Below, piece by piece: positions 46,056 through 56,825 of a stretch of DNA of 64,000 bases; position 1 is the first letter of the stretch; every line of letters begins with the position of its first letter. Source of the DNA: Larix kaempferi (Eukaryota; Streptophyta; Pinopsida; Pinales; Pinaceae). The notes beneath the pieces were generated by a model. The model saw only the letters and a list, made by a program, of their open reading frames with translations, had not been told where the DNA came from and did not search any database. Made by a program: the position numbers and the translations under genes. The stretch is from contig BSBM01000597.1 in assembly GCA_027924585.1 (NCBI GenBank), positions 4,169,501 to 4,233,500 on the forward strand. The letters are read 5' to 3'.

Positions 46056-46616
46056 TTAACTGAGAAGAAGACATTTTACAGTGACGGAAGCTTGTATTCC
46101 TTGTTTATTGGGTTTCTCTCCACAGATTTTTGAAATTCAGTATAGTAGATTGGATCTACTCATCAAGGCGCATCTATCTGTCCAATCAGAATTCAGTTCC
46201 GAGCATTTTCAGATTTGGCCCTAAAAATTAGGGTTTCCACAAAAATAGGAATTTCTGGAAACTGAATGCACAGATGGAAGCTCCTTGCAAAAATCGAAGG
46301 TTAGAGCTTTGGATCGATATTTTTGGCTGGGTAGATCTCCGGGAAACTCAAACCCTAATTCAGGGCTCTCCCAGTGAACCCGGGAGGACAAAAAGGAAAT
46401 TTTGAAGGGCAAGACTTTGCTGATCTCAAATTCTGAATGTACTAGGCTGATCAACTCTCCAAGGCGCATCTTTCTATCCTTTCGGAATTTTGAAATTCAC
46501 ATTTTGAATTTTTAGGGTTTCTCTGACAAACCCTAATACGGGACCAGATCCAGTTTTCAGCACTTCAAGTGGTAAGTTCTAAATCTTTTCTATTTCCATT
46601 TGAAGTACTCTTAAAG
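46056..46616 (+). other. Copia 5' leader
   Basis: Untranslated leader of about 560 bases with repeated AAGGCGCATCT segments (about 46,166 and 46,461) and several AACCCTAA motifs. Packaging signals would be expected here but cannot be defined by eye. Confidence 0.6.
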
Positions 46617-48650
46617 ATGTCTCTCCACACTAAGCTTGAGGATAAGCTTGAAGGGGCTGATAACTTCCGAGCCTGGAAGTATAGGATTGGGTTAATCCTG
46701 GAAGAGAATGAGTTGGACTCATATGTGAAAGAAGACATCCCTATCCCAGAGGATGAAGAAGCCAAGGCATTGCACAAGAAGAACTTGGTCAAGGCAAAGA
46801 GAATCATTGATGATTCTATCAAAGACCATCTCATACCTCATGTGTCTTATCTTAAGACACCCAAAGAGATGTTTGAATCCTTGACCAAGCTATTTGAAGG
46901 AAAGAACATAAATCGGAAGATGACCCTGCGGAACCAATTGAAAGCAGTGAAGTTTCAGAATGGAGAAACCATTCAATCTTACTTTTCAAGGGTCTCCTAG
47001 ATCAAGGAACAATTAGAAGCAGTAGATGAAATGGTGGAGAATGGTGAAGTAGTGATGAACACTCTAAATGGCCTACCTAGGTCATGGGATTCCTTTATTC
47101 AAGGAATTTGTGCAAGGAAGAAATTGATCTCCTTCAATAGATTGAGGGAAGAATGCTCTCAAGAAGAAGCTAGACTCATAGCTCGTGAGGAAAAGATGGG
47201 AGGAGAAGATCAAGCTCTTGCAGCTCACACCAAGAGAAGCAAAACCAAGAAGGATCACTCTCACCACAAAAGATTCCATCAAAAGAGTAAGAAGGACCTA
47301 AGATGCTTCACATGCAATGAGAAGGGTCACTTTGCTTCAGATTGTCCCAAGAACAAAAGGGATAATAACAACAACTCCAGTGAGAAGAAGAAGGGCAGCA
47401 AAAGAAGGTTTCATGCTCATGCTGCCGAAGATGATGAACCTCCAAAGAAGAAGGCTAGGGCAGAAAGTAGTAGTGATGATGACTCATCAAGTGAAGAAGA
47501 ATATGTTCTAATTTCTGCTCTTACAGGTACAATATCCCATGGATGTAATGATTGGTTGATTGATAGTGGGGCTTCCAAACACATGACTGGGTTTAAAGAA
47601 TCCTTTGTGAACCTATTTGAACATGAATCACCCCATAAGGTGGAACTTGGGGATGATTATCAATACCCAATCAAAGGAAGTGGTGAAGCCTCCTACAACC
47701 TAGATTCTGGAAAATCATTGAAGATGAAAGAAGTACTTTATGTACCTGGGCTCAAGAAGAACTTACTCTCCATCTCTGCATTGGATGCAAAAGGTATGAG
47801 GGTTGCATTTGTGGATGGCCAAGTCCTAATGTGGCCAAAGGGAATGACCATAGATGATGCAGTAGTGATTGGAGAGCAAGAGGGAGGCTTGTATAAATTG
47901 AAGGGACAACCTGAACATGCCATGGTACATGAATCCATGGAGCCAAGTGAACTTTGGCATAGAAGACTTGCTCATATGCACTATAGGGCACTTCCAATTG
48001 CAAGCAAGGTAGTAGAGGGTCTTCCTAAAATCAAGACCAAACATGATGGTGTTTGCAAAGGATGTGCAAAAGGTAAGAACATTAAGAAGGCTTTCCCAAG
48101 CAGTGAAAGCAAGGAAAAAGACATCCTGGAAATCATCCACTCAGATGTATGTGGCCCTATGTCATCCAACTCCCTGAGTGGGTATGTTTACTATGTATCA
48201 TTTATCGATGACTTCTCCAGGAAGACTTGGGTATAATTCTTGAAGGGAAAAGATGAGGTGCTTGATAAATTCAAGGAATTCAAAACCTTGATGGAGAATC
48301 AAACTGTCAAGAAAATCAAGACATTCAGATCTGACAATGGTGGAGAATTCACCTCAAATGACTTCAAGAAGCTTTGCAGTGATTCAGGGATTAAGAGGGA
48401 GTTGACTGCTCCTTATAATCCTCAACAGAATGGAGTTGCAGAAAGGAAGAACAGAACAGTCATGGAAGCAGCAAGGGCAATGCTGCATGACCAGGATCTA
48501 CCTATGCATCTATGGGCAGAAGCAGTTAGAACAGTTGTATATGTGCAGAACAGAACTCCCCACAAGATATTGGACAACAAGACACCAGAAGAGGTCTTTT
48601 CTGGGTTCAAGAATATTGATGTCAGCAAAGATGAATATAAGGACAGGTAA
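46617..48650 (+). pseudogene. gag-pol: Copia gag-pol 5' part: gag, protease, integrase
   Basis: One frame from ATG 46,617 (MSLHTKLEDKLEGADNFRAW) to a stop at 48,648-48,650, broken by TAG at 46,998-47,000 and TAA at 48,234-48,236. The frame is open further upstream, but only this ATG lies in front of the conserved gag start. Domains: UBN2-type gag (about residues 10-200), CCHC knuckle CFTCNEKGHFASDC (near 47,304), a Ser/Asp-rich acidic stretch, protease active site DSGASKHMT (near 47,562), GAG-pre-integrase LWHRRLAHMHYR with CKGC, and the integrase catalytic residues in IIHSDVCGPM, SDNGGEF and NPQQNGVAERKNR. After EEVFSG (48,604) the sequence departs from the copia consensus. Both stops are single-base changes (CAG to TAG is likely for the first). 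Confidence 0.93.
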
Positions 48651-49369
48651 TCCAGGAAGCAAAGATCAAAAGGGAGCACACTCCAGTAGCTCCTGCAAGG
48701 ATGCAGATCTTCAGAGGGAGTTGACCATCTTCCTACATTCCACAACAGAGAGGTGTAGAAGAAGCTACTTCAGCAGCTCCTACCAGGAAGCAAAGATTCA
48801 GAGGGAGTCCACCCAAACAAACAAACAAAGATAAGTATTTCAATTATCATTTCTTGCCTATTTTGTTTGTTTAATAATATTATGCTTATGTTCCTAGACT
48901 TAGGAGATGTATTGTGCATATTTGAATGATTGCATTAATGAACAGTATACTACTAATATGCATGTGATGGGTAAGTGGCTTATGGCACTGTACAACATTC
49001 CAGTGCTACTTATCTAGAATGAAACCTATTTACTGACATGTTGAGAGTAGTGCAAACTCTTAACAATGTTCTGGTAGAGACTGGAAGGCATCTAGAAATT
49101 TGTGGAACATGGATAAATGTTGTATTGAAGCATTGGCTAAGATAACTGCATGACTACATGACATATTTCTTTATGTGTAAAGAATTTGTTCTGAAAATTA
49201 TGAGATGTTTCTAATCATGCAATTTAACTTGTTTTGTAGGAAAGACCGTATATCTTCACCTACAAAAGGACTACAACATTTGTTCCAACAAGAAAGATAT
49301 CTATTGAAGATATTGAAGTTCCCAGGATCTGGGATGAAGAAATGGAATGCCATGATCCGTAGATCATGA
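48607..49369 (+). other. Intron-like, non-copia segment between integrase and RT
   Basis: Replaces the end of integrase and about the first third of RT. Features: GT donor-like AG|GTAATC at 48,646/48,647; three imperfect ~50-60-base repeats with AAGCAAAGATTCAGAGGGAG-type cores (48,650-48,835) that read like a hinge (APTRKQRFRGS); about 400 AT-rich bases; and a strong acceptor-like TTGTTTTGTAG at 49,229-49,239. If spliced from 48,646 to 49,240 the integrase frame would stay open to a TGA at 49,367-49,369. This may be captured host exon/intron DNA or a rearranged hinge. I do not recognise the peptide. Confidence 0.45.
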
Positions 49370-50540
49370 AGAATATGTTTGGGATGCAGTCCCAAGACCT
49401 GACAGGGAGTCATATGTATGCAGATTGAAGAAAGCCTTGTATGGCTTGATGCAAGCTCCCAGAACCTGGTATGGTAGGATGGACAGTTTCCTATCTAGCT
49501 TGGAATTTACCAAGAGTAAAGCAGATTCCAATCTTTACTACAAGGTTGAGGAAGGGAATCCAGTGATTCTACTCCTGTATGTGGATGACCTATTTGTGAC
49601 AGGAGATGATAGACTGATTACAGATACTAAGAGGAAGCTTGCAGCTGAATTCGACATGAAAGATTTGGGAATGATGCACTATTTCCTAGGTATGGAGGTG
49701 TGGCAGAATGCAGGTGGAATCTTCCTTGGTCAAGGGAAGTACACAGTAGATATCCTGAAGAGATTCGGGATGATGGATTGCAAGGACATGGCCACACCTA
49801 TGGCATCGAATCTGAAGCTTATATGTGATGCTTCATCTGAGCCGATTGATGTCTCTATGTATCGTCAGATGATTGGGTCCTTGATGTACCTGACGAACAC
49901 TAGACCAGACATTTGCTTTGCTGTGAACACATTGAGCCAGTTCCTGACGGATCCGAGGAGTGTTCACCTGGTTGCTGTAAAGAATGTTCTGAGGTACCTG
50001 AAGGGTACAGTGGATTATGGGCTCAGGTATGAGGCGAATCAAAAGTTTAACCTGCAGGGTTATGTTGATTCAGATTGGGTTGGAAGTGCTGCAGATAGGA
50101 AGAGCACATCTGGGTGTTGCTTCAGTATAGGATCAGGTGTGATCTCTTGGTTTAGCAGGAAGCAATCTTGCGTAGCACTGAGTACAGATGAGGCAGAGTA
50201 TGTTGCAGCCTGCTCAGCTAGTTGTGAGGCAGTATGGCTACGGAAGCTACTGTCTGAGTTATTTGATCTCCCGTTGGAGGCTACTGGTATCTTCTGTGAT
50301 AACCAGAGTTGTGTGAAGCTGTCCGAGAACCCAGTGTTTCATGAGAGGTCGAAACACATAGAGATCAAATATCACTATATCAGGGATATGGTGCAGAGAG
50401 GAGCTGTGAAGCTTCTGTATGTTGCGACGGACGAGCAGATTGCAGATGTGCTGACGAAGCCACTAGCCAAAGTGAAGTTCGAGTACTTCAGAGAGAGGCT
50501 TGGCGTTCTTCAGATCGAGGACACTTCGAGGAAGAAGTGA
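49370..50540 (+). CDS. pol: Copia RT C-terminal half and RNase H
   Basis: Begins with a short RT start (EYVWDAVPRP, 49,370-49,399) fused directly to SYVCRLKKALYGLMQAPRTW, so the fingers region containing DVKTAFLNG is deleted. From there the frame is open to the stop at 50,538-50,540. Present: RT catalytic LLYVDDLFVTGDD (near 49,574), GMMHYFLGMEV, IGSLMYLTNTRPDICFAV, and the RNase H motifs DSDWVGSAADRKSTSG, STDEAEYVAA, DNQSCVKLSENPVFHERSKH and ADVLTKPL. No damage in this half, but without the first third the RT cannot work. Confidence 0.92.
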
Positions 50541-50654
50541 TGGACACAATTGCTGAAGCCATTCCAAGCATGTTGGAAGGAGGATCCTTCACATGGCTGT
50601 GGATGTAAGTGCTGGATAATGGGCATCAGGATGATGTTCTGGTTTCTGCTGGAT

Positions 50655-51345
50655 ATGATCAGTTGGATCATTTTTTGTATGTATGTACGCATCATGTTGG
50701 ATGCTGGATATGATCAGTTGGATCATTTTTATGTATGTATGTACGCATCATGTTGGATGTTGGATATGATCAGGTGGATCATTTATGTATGTATGTGCAT
50801 CATGTTGGATGCTTGGACCATGTATCTGTATATGTATCAGGTGGATACATTGTATGATCAGGTGGATCATGTATGGTGATATGTATAATGTATCAGGTAG
50901 ATACTTGGTATGCATCAGGTGGATGCATTGATGATCAGGTGGATCATGTATGATGATATGTATCAGGTAGATACTTGGTATGCATCAGGTGGATGCATTG
51001 ATGATCAGGTGGATCATGTATGATGATATGTATCAGGTAGATACTTGGTATGCATCAGGTGGATGCATTGATGATCAGGATGATCATGGATGATGAGCTT
51101 CAGGATGTTGCTCCAGATGACATGCAGCAGGATGTTGCAGTGATGATCAGGATGATCATGGATGATGAGCTTCAGGATGTTGCTCCAGATGACATGCAGC
51201 AGGATGTTGCAGTGATGATCAGGATGATCATGGATGATGAGCTTCAGGATGTTGCTCCAGATGACATGCAACAGGGCGTTGCAGTGATGATGATCAGGAC
51301 GATCATGAGTACATCAGGATGATGTATGGTGAGTATCAGGTTGAT
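50655..51345 (+). repeat. Array of covarying short hairpins in the copia 3' UTR
   Basis: Repeated units with the pattern stem-ATC, a 5-base loop AGGTG (or AGTTG, AGGAT, AGGTT), GAT-stem, with outer bases that change in pairs. Examples: ATGATC/GATCAT (50,655-50,671; 50,766-50,782), ATGTATC/GATACAT (50,832-50,850), TGCATC/GATGCA (about 50,911-50,927), TACATC/GATGTA (about 51,309-51,325), GAGTATC/GATACTC (about 51,331-51,349). Within it, three 70-bp units start at 50,891, 50,961 and 51,031. Confidence 0.85.
51069..51284 (+). repeat. Tandem repeat, 72-bp unit x3, in the copia 3' UTR
   Basis: Units 51,069-51,140, 51,141-51,212 and 51,213-51,284, almost identical, beginning TGATGATCAGGATGATCATG. 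Because 72 is a multiple of 3, a frame stays open across all copies (51,050-51,322; acidic peptide with DDELQDVAPDDMQQ). I consider that incidental. Confidence 0.95.
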
Positions 51346-51383
51346 ACTCTATGGCCGTGGATCAGGTTGTGCAGATGAGCATG

Positions 51384-51908
51384 TCTGGGAGATCCTATAG
51401 GTCGGAGTTGTGTACCCGTAACATCCTGGGATGCTCTTTCGAGACATTGCTCCGGGAGGACATGTAATAGCACCCTGGGAGATCTCAGGTCGGAGTTGTG
51501 TACCCATAACATCCTGAGATGCTCTTGCGAGGTTTTGTCCTATGGCATGTAATTTGGGCCCTGGGAGATTTCAGGTCGGAGTTGTGTACCCGTAACATCT
51601 TGAGATGCTCTTGCGAGGTTTTGCCATGACCACATGTAATTTGTGCCCTGGGAGATTTCAGGTCGGAGTTGTGTACCCGTAACATCCTGAGATGCTCTTG
51701 CTAGGTTTTGTGGTGGACCACATGTAATTTGTGCCCTGGGAGATTTCAGGTCGGAGTTGTGTACCTGTAACATCCTGAGATGCTCTTTCGAGGTTTTGTG
51801 GTGGGGTCACATGCAATAGCGCCCTGGGAGATCCTACAGGTCGGAGTTGTGTACCCGTAACATCCTAGGATGCTCTTTCGAGGTTTTGTGACGCACGTAA
51901 TAAGTCCT
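51384..51908 (+). repeat. Tandem repeat, ~87-bp unit x6, in the copia 3' UTR
   Basis: Units begin CCCTGGGAGAT and contain GGTCGGAGTTGTGTACC and GATGCTCTT..CGAGGTTTTG. Starts near 51,384, 51,473, 51,559, 51,646, 51,734 and 51,822. The middle copies are most alike; the first and last are more diverged. Confidence 0.95.
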
Positions 51909-52131
51909 AAGGATTCCACAGTATGGCCAGTGATGACGAAGACCTGCAGGTGGTGGGCCTACATCCAGTATGAAAAAGGACTGGCTCTGTAGAACTTCCT
52001 ATGATGAGTAGAGTCAGAGATTGGTTGAGATAGTAGCAGCAGTGACGATGATGATGACGATGCATCAATGACGATGATCCAGAGAAGAAGACTTGTCTAG
52101 CAGATCTGTGTCGAGAAATACCTTCCTAGTT

Positions 52132-52140
52132 AAGAGGGAG
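52132..52140 (+). other. Polypurine tract of the young copia element
   Basis: AAGAGGGAG directly before the 3' LTR. Confidence 0.9.
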
Positions 52141-52748
52141 TGTTGATGTATATGTAACTTCGGAATGTATTTCATCTGTGTATTATATATATATTTATTG
52201 TACCCTTATAAGAGATGTGTTATTCCTCTATAAGGAAGTGTCGTCATGTGGATTGACAAGTGTCGCAAGTGTGTGTACTTGTCGATGGGTTATTAGACCA
52301 CCTTATGGGGTCGGCCCTAATTAATATATAATATAATGTGGATGTATCCAAGTAGACAAGTCGGCCCCAGTAGGTCACTGGGCAAAAAGGTGAGTATAAA
52401 TAGAGATAGGAGATCTCTATTTTACTCACTCGGAAAAGTAACTATCTCTCTCTCTGAAAAGTGGCGCACTAGTGAGGAGGAGGAGGATCATCTGCTAGGA
52501 GACTATCTCAGTGTTATTTGGTTGTATTTTGGTTGAGCCATTGCTCTCTCTATCTCTGAGGAAGTTGTGGGGTTTTTCACCTTAGGGTTTTCCCCACGGA
52601 AACTCTGTGTCTCTTGTCTCTATGCTTTTGATTCTTGTGATGCTTGTGATGCTTGTCATATTATGATTGTCATGCATTGATATACTGTAGATGTTATTCT
52701 CTCAGCAAAGATCCTATAGTATTGTGATTTAATACTAAAAATTTAACA
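52141..52748 (+). repeat. 3' LTR of the young copia element
   Basis: 608 bp; two differences from the 5' LTR. Followed by TSD CTATC. Confidence 0.98.
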
Positions 52749-52753
52749 CTATC

Positions 52754-54251
52754 TACATGAAATGTTGGGAATGTTTCAGAATTTCAATGCAGTTTATTCC
52801 AAATGATTCAATTCCAATATGATGAATTGTGGAAATATGCATTCTATAATATTTTTGTGTACTAAAGAATAATGATGGGTATATTTGACAATGATTTATG
52901 CTCTTAGATGAAATAAACAATAAAACACACACACACACATGTTAACAAATTAAAATACAATTAAAAAAAGAGATGTCACTAACTTTTGGGAAATTCAACG
53001 ATTCATTAACTAATTCATGAACATATAAAGTGTTGTAGATATTCTTATAATATCCCTCAAACATCTCCAATTACCAAAATATGTAGTGCAACCAATGGTT
53101 ATCCTAACAGTGTTGGAAGTCCCCCCCTACAATATTTTTATTAAAACATTCCTTTGCTAAGTTCAACAACTTTACAAACTCCACATTGACCTCTTATGGC
53201 TACATATAGGTCACAAGATATATGTGAGGTCCATCAAACATTATGAGGGCATGGAGTTGATTTTCGTGATCATGGTTGGGAGTTATTTGTTGATGCTTCT
53301 TGCTTGAATCTACATTAGTTTCATGGAAAAAACTAGGATTCTAGATATGGACTTGTCGATCTTTTGATCTTCAAATGGGAATTAAACAATGTTATCTCTT
53401 TCCTATGAGCCTCCTCATTGGTTTCATTGTCCATGTGGTTTCACACACAATGTATACTATGTGTATATTTACCATGTTTATGGTCACCTTCTTTGAAATC
53501 CATTTGGGTTATGGAGTGAGTTTTGTTACCACAACAAAGGTAGCTCCCCACATTCGATTGATTTGCATGTGGAGAAATCGACATCTACATTATGACATTG
53601 AATAATTCCCTCTTTAGAATTATGTAATGCATGATGATGTATGAGGTAGGGACCAAGCTACATGGAGCTCTTATTATATAATAATTTATATTCCAACAAA
53701 AAAGACTTTGATATTTAACAAGTATTGAACACATACAACGAATCAAGTGATTGTCACATTGATTGATTAAACAAAACTATTTGGCCTCAAGGTTTTCAAA
53801 ATATTGTGGTAATTAGTGGCAAGTGGGTTGCTTGTCATAATAATGATCCATGTTCAAAATTTAGCAAGTTTGTTCTATGCGTTAAGGTGGTTGACTAAGG
53901 TTTTTCATAGCATGGATTGTATAAACCAATATAGATCCATCTTATACAAAAACTTATTAAGCACTAAGAGGCGACATTAAAAACACACAAATTGCATTTT
54001 TTTTGGCACTCTTATTTACTATTGAATAAATTTTAAGGCTCACACCTTGTATATTTGATCTATCTTAGTACATAATAAATCCAAGCTTAAGATGGATCCA
54101 TGTTAGTTTAGAGTTGTTGTTTAAATATTAAGATATATACATAATATATTGGTTTTATACTAAGGTATTTAAAAAAATATGTTTTTTCTTTTCTTTTCAT
54201 TTTAATGTATTAATATTACACACAGTTGCAAAAACACATAGATCTCCCTCA
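52754..54251. other. No recognisable gene
   Basis: AT-rich sequence with a (CA)n run at about 52,924-52,938. No ORF with recognisable content. Confidence 0.5.
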
Positions 54252-54688
54252 TATTAAAAATTAACCAAGCATGGGGAGAGAAAGACAAATGCACAATAAT
54301 ATGCATGTGCACAATAATGGCCAATATTTACCTTGGAAATCCTTTACCGGTAAAACCAACATTCAAAAGATATATTTTATTACCCTTGATCAATCCGACC
54401 AAGCCATGGCCAATCTGGCCAACACCGACCACTTGAGGCATTTTACAATGGATTTACTTAATCCTTTAAATAGGCTTCATCACATATTAATGCAATGGGA
54501 AAATATAATGGGTTACCCAAAACCATAGGTTCCTAAACCACCGACGGTAAACCCATTGGTGACCCAATCAAGGTTATCTTAATTAACCTATAAGGAAGTC
54601 AAGATTAACCTGACATTCCTCCTTTTAAACTTGACTTGGGGTAAACACCTACCCCCTCAAAGTTTATAAGTAGGTATCTAGGAATACA
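54252..54688 (-). repeat. TRIM-like LTR, minus orientation
   Basis: On the minus strand starts TGTATTCC after a purine run (AAGGGGAGA) and ends TTAATTTTTAATA, the same end as the plus-strand copy at 55,323. Confidence 0.75.
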
Positions 54689-55094
54689 TCTCCCCTTAAT
54701 TATCACCTAATCCTATGTCTAGACTTTACACTGATGATCCAATCAAACAGGGGTACACATGCCTAAATATGCACATATGCCCATTTGCACATGTGATTAA
54801 ATCCAACCCCATAAAAATACTTACAATTGTATACCCAAAAATGTGGTTCTTAAAGCATTTACTTCATTACCCACATCCCTCTTGCTCAAAAAACAGTGAG
54901 TCAAATCAAGCACTCCTTAATCGATTACTTCTTCACTCGATATCCTCTGTGTTATTTTTATTCATCAAAGACAATGATCCAAGGATTTTCTTTTGAGAGA
55001 GATTTATCCACCCAAACATGGCTTTGCTACCACATTAAAAAATAATTGAGCATTATGGAGCAATAAAAATAATTAATAAGCATGGACATAATTA

Positions 55095-55290
55095 TGGCCA
55101 ATATTTACCAAGGAAATCGTTTATCGAGAAAATAAATCTTTCAATACCCTTGGTAAATCCAACAAGCCATGGCCAATTTGACCAACACTGGCCACTTGAA
55201 AGATATCTTTTGAAGGTTGGTTTTCCCAGTAAAGGGTTTCCAATATAAATATGGCCATTGTTGTGCACATGCTTATTATTGTGTATTTTT
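55095..55290. repeat. Inverted junction of LTR fragments
   Basis: About 55,095-55,195 is a minus-orientation LTR piece (GGCCAATATTTACC, GCCATGGCCAAT) joined to a plus-orientation piece of the same LTR (GGTTGGTTTTCCC, CATGCTTATTATTGTG), giving a local inverted repeat. Confidence 0.65.
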
Positions 55291-55323
55291 CTTTGTCTCC
55301 CCATGCTTGGTTAATTTTTAATA

Positions 55324-55335
55324 TGGTATCAGAGC
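55324..55335 (+). other. Primer-binding site of the TRIM-like element
   Basis: TGGTATCAGAGC directly after the LTR end. The next copy (56,084 on) has a decayed TTTGGTATTAGA. Confidence 0.85.
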
Positions 55336-55675
55336 TGGGAAGACCTAGACTTTGTGGAAAGAGTGGTATGATTTTTGGAGCCATGGAGATAATTTGGGAT
55401 GGAAGCTTGAGCTAGGCAAGGATGTATAGTCATAGGTAAATGACACATGGAAAAAATGCATGTAGTGGATCTATGTGAAACATTAGCATAAGAAGCACAT
55501 GGAAGATACACGACGGAGTAATCAAATCATTGTTTTGCAAGCATTTTTTATGGAGTTGGATTTAATCAAATTGTAAATAGGAATACCGCTATAAGACCTA
55601 TTTAGGCATGTGTACCCCTGGTTTATCGATTCACCAATGTAGAGTCTAGATGTAGACTTAGGTGATGGGGGGGCA

Positions 55676-56083
55676 TGTGCACTGTAATATACTAGGTTAA
55701 AAAGTTTGAGGGGAGTTGTTGCTTACCCCGGGTCAAGTTTAAAGGCAAGAATGTTAGGTTAATCTTAACTCAATTATAGATTCATTAAAGATAATCTTGA
55801 TTTGGTCAATAATGGGTTTGCTGTTGGTGGTTTACGAGCACATGGTATTAGCATGTGAAGAAGCATATTTAAAGACTTGAGAAACTCTATTGTAAGATGC
55901 ATGTGTGTGGCCGGTGTTTTTTGGATTGACCATGCCTTGGATAGATTGGTCAAGGATAATTGAAGATATCTTTGGTTTTTGGTTTTCTCGTTAAAGAGTT
56001 TCCAATGTTAAAAAATCTTCTTTATCTTATGGTGTGTTTTATTCATATTTATTTTATTTCTTTCCATGCTTATAGATTTAACA
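55676..56083 (+). repeat. TRIM-like LTR, central copy
   Basis: Starts TGTGCACTG after a GGGGGGG polypurine run (55,667-55,673) and ends ATTTAACA before a decayed primer site. Confidence 0.75.
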
Positions 56084-56450
56084 TTTGGTATTAGATTTAG
56101 GAAGACTTAGACTCTGTGGAAAGAGTGGTCTGATGCTTGGATCCATGGAGAGAATTTGGGATGAACCCTCAAGCTGGGAAATGATGTATATTCATAGGTA
56201 AATGGCACATGAAAAAAATGCATGGCATGGATCTATGTAAAGAATTAGCATAAGAAGCACTTGGAAGATACATGAAGAAGTAATCAACTCACTGTACTAT
56301 AAGCATATTTTTATGGAGTTGTATTTAATCACATTGTAAATGGGCATATAGTTGTAATACCTATTTAGGCATGTGTAGCCCTGGTTTACTAATTCATTGG
56401 TGCAAGTCTAGATGTAGACTTAGGCGATCAGGGGCGTTGAGGGGGGGGCA

Positions 56451-56825
56451 TGTTGTATTCCCAGATACTTGGTTAAAATTTTTGAGGGGGGTTGGTGCAT
56501 ACCCAAGTCAAGTTTAAAGTGGGGAATTCTAGGTTAATATGACTTGGTTATAGATGATTAAAGATAACCTTGATTATTTCAATAATGTGTTTACAATTGG
56601 TGGTTTATGGACCATGGTATTGGGTAACCCATGGTAATGAAGCCTATTTAAAGGATTGACTAATTCTATTATAAGATTCCAGTGTGTCCAGTTTTGGTTG
56701 GATTGGATATTCCTTGGCCAGATTGATAATTATAATTGAAGATATCTTTTGTTGTTGGTTGTCTCATAAAAGGGTTTCTAAGGTAAAAACTCTTCTTCAT
56801 CTTATGGTGTGTTTGATTTAATAGT
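56451..56825 (+). repeat. TRIM-like LTR, third copy, truncated
   Basis: Starts TGTTGTATTCCC after an eight-G run; homology to the central copy ends after CTTATGGTGTGTTT. Confidence 0.7.

Larger units (their letters stand above)
45436..52748 (+). mobile_element. Young Ty1/copia retrotransposon with defective pol
   Basis: 7,313-bp element with 5-bp TSD CTATC (45,431-45,435; 52,749-52,753). The two 608-bp LTRs differ at two positions, so insertion was recent. It has a primer-binding site, gag, protease, integrase, partial RT, RNase H and a polypurine tract. It also has two nonsense mutations, a replaced or deleted stretch between integrase and RT, and an unusually long (1.6 kb) repeat-rich 3' untranslated region. 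It probably moved using enzymes from another copy. Confidence 0.96.
54252..56825. mobile_element. Cluster of TRIM-like LTR elements, one inverted and one tandem group
   Basis: Four LTR copies of one family lie within 2.6 kb. One is on the minus strand (54,252-54,688, with part of its internal region to about 54,840). Three are on the plus strand, arranged LTR-core-LTR-core-LTR: a partial LTR ending 55,323, a full one at 55,676-56,083, and one starting 56,451 and cut near 56,825. The cores (about 350 bp) start at a TGGTATCAGAGC-type primer site and end in a G-rich polypurine run, with no coding frame. LTR-sharing tandem copies are typical of miniature elements after LTR recombination or template switching. 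Confidence 0.75.

Noticed and set aside
50550-50879. 109-codon ORF after the copia pol stop
   Set aside because: Built from the ATGTATG/GATCAGGTGGATC repeats; no similarity to any protein I know.
51050-51322. Acidic repetitive ORF across the 72-bp repeats
   Set aside because: The unit length is a multiple of three, so an open frame is expected; there is no start context or link to pol, and the reverse strand is open as well.
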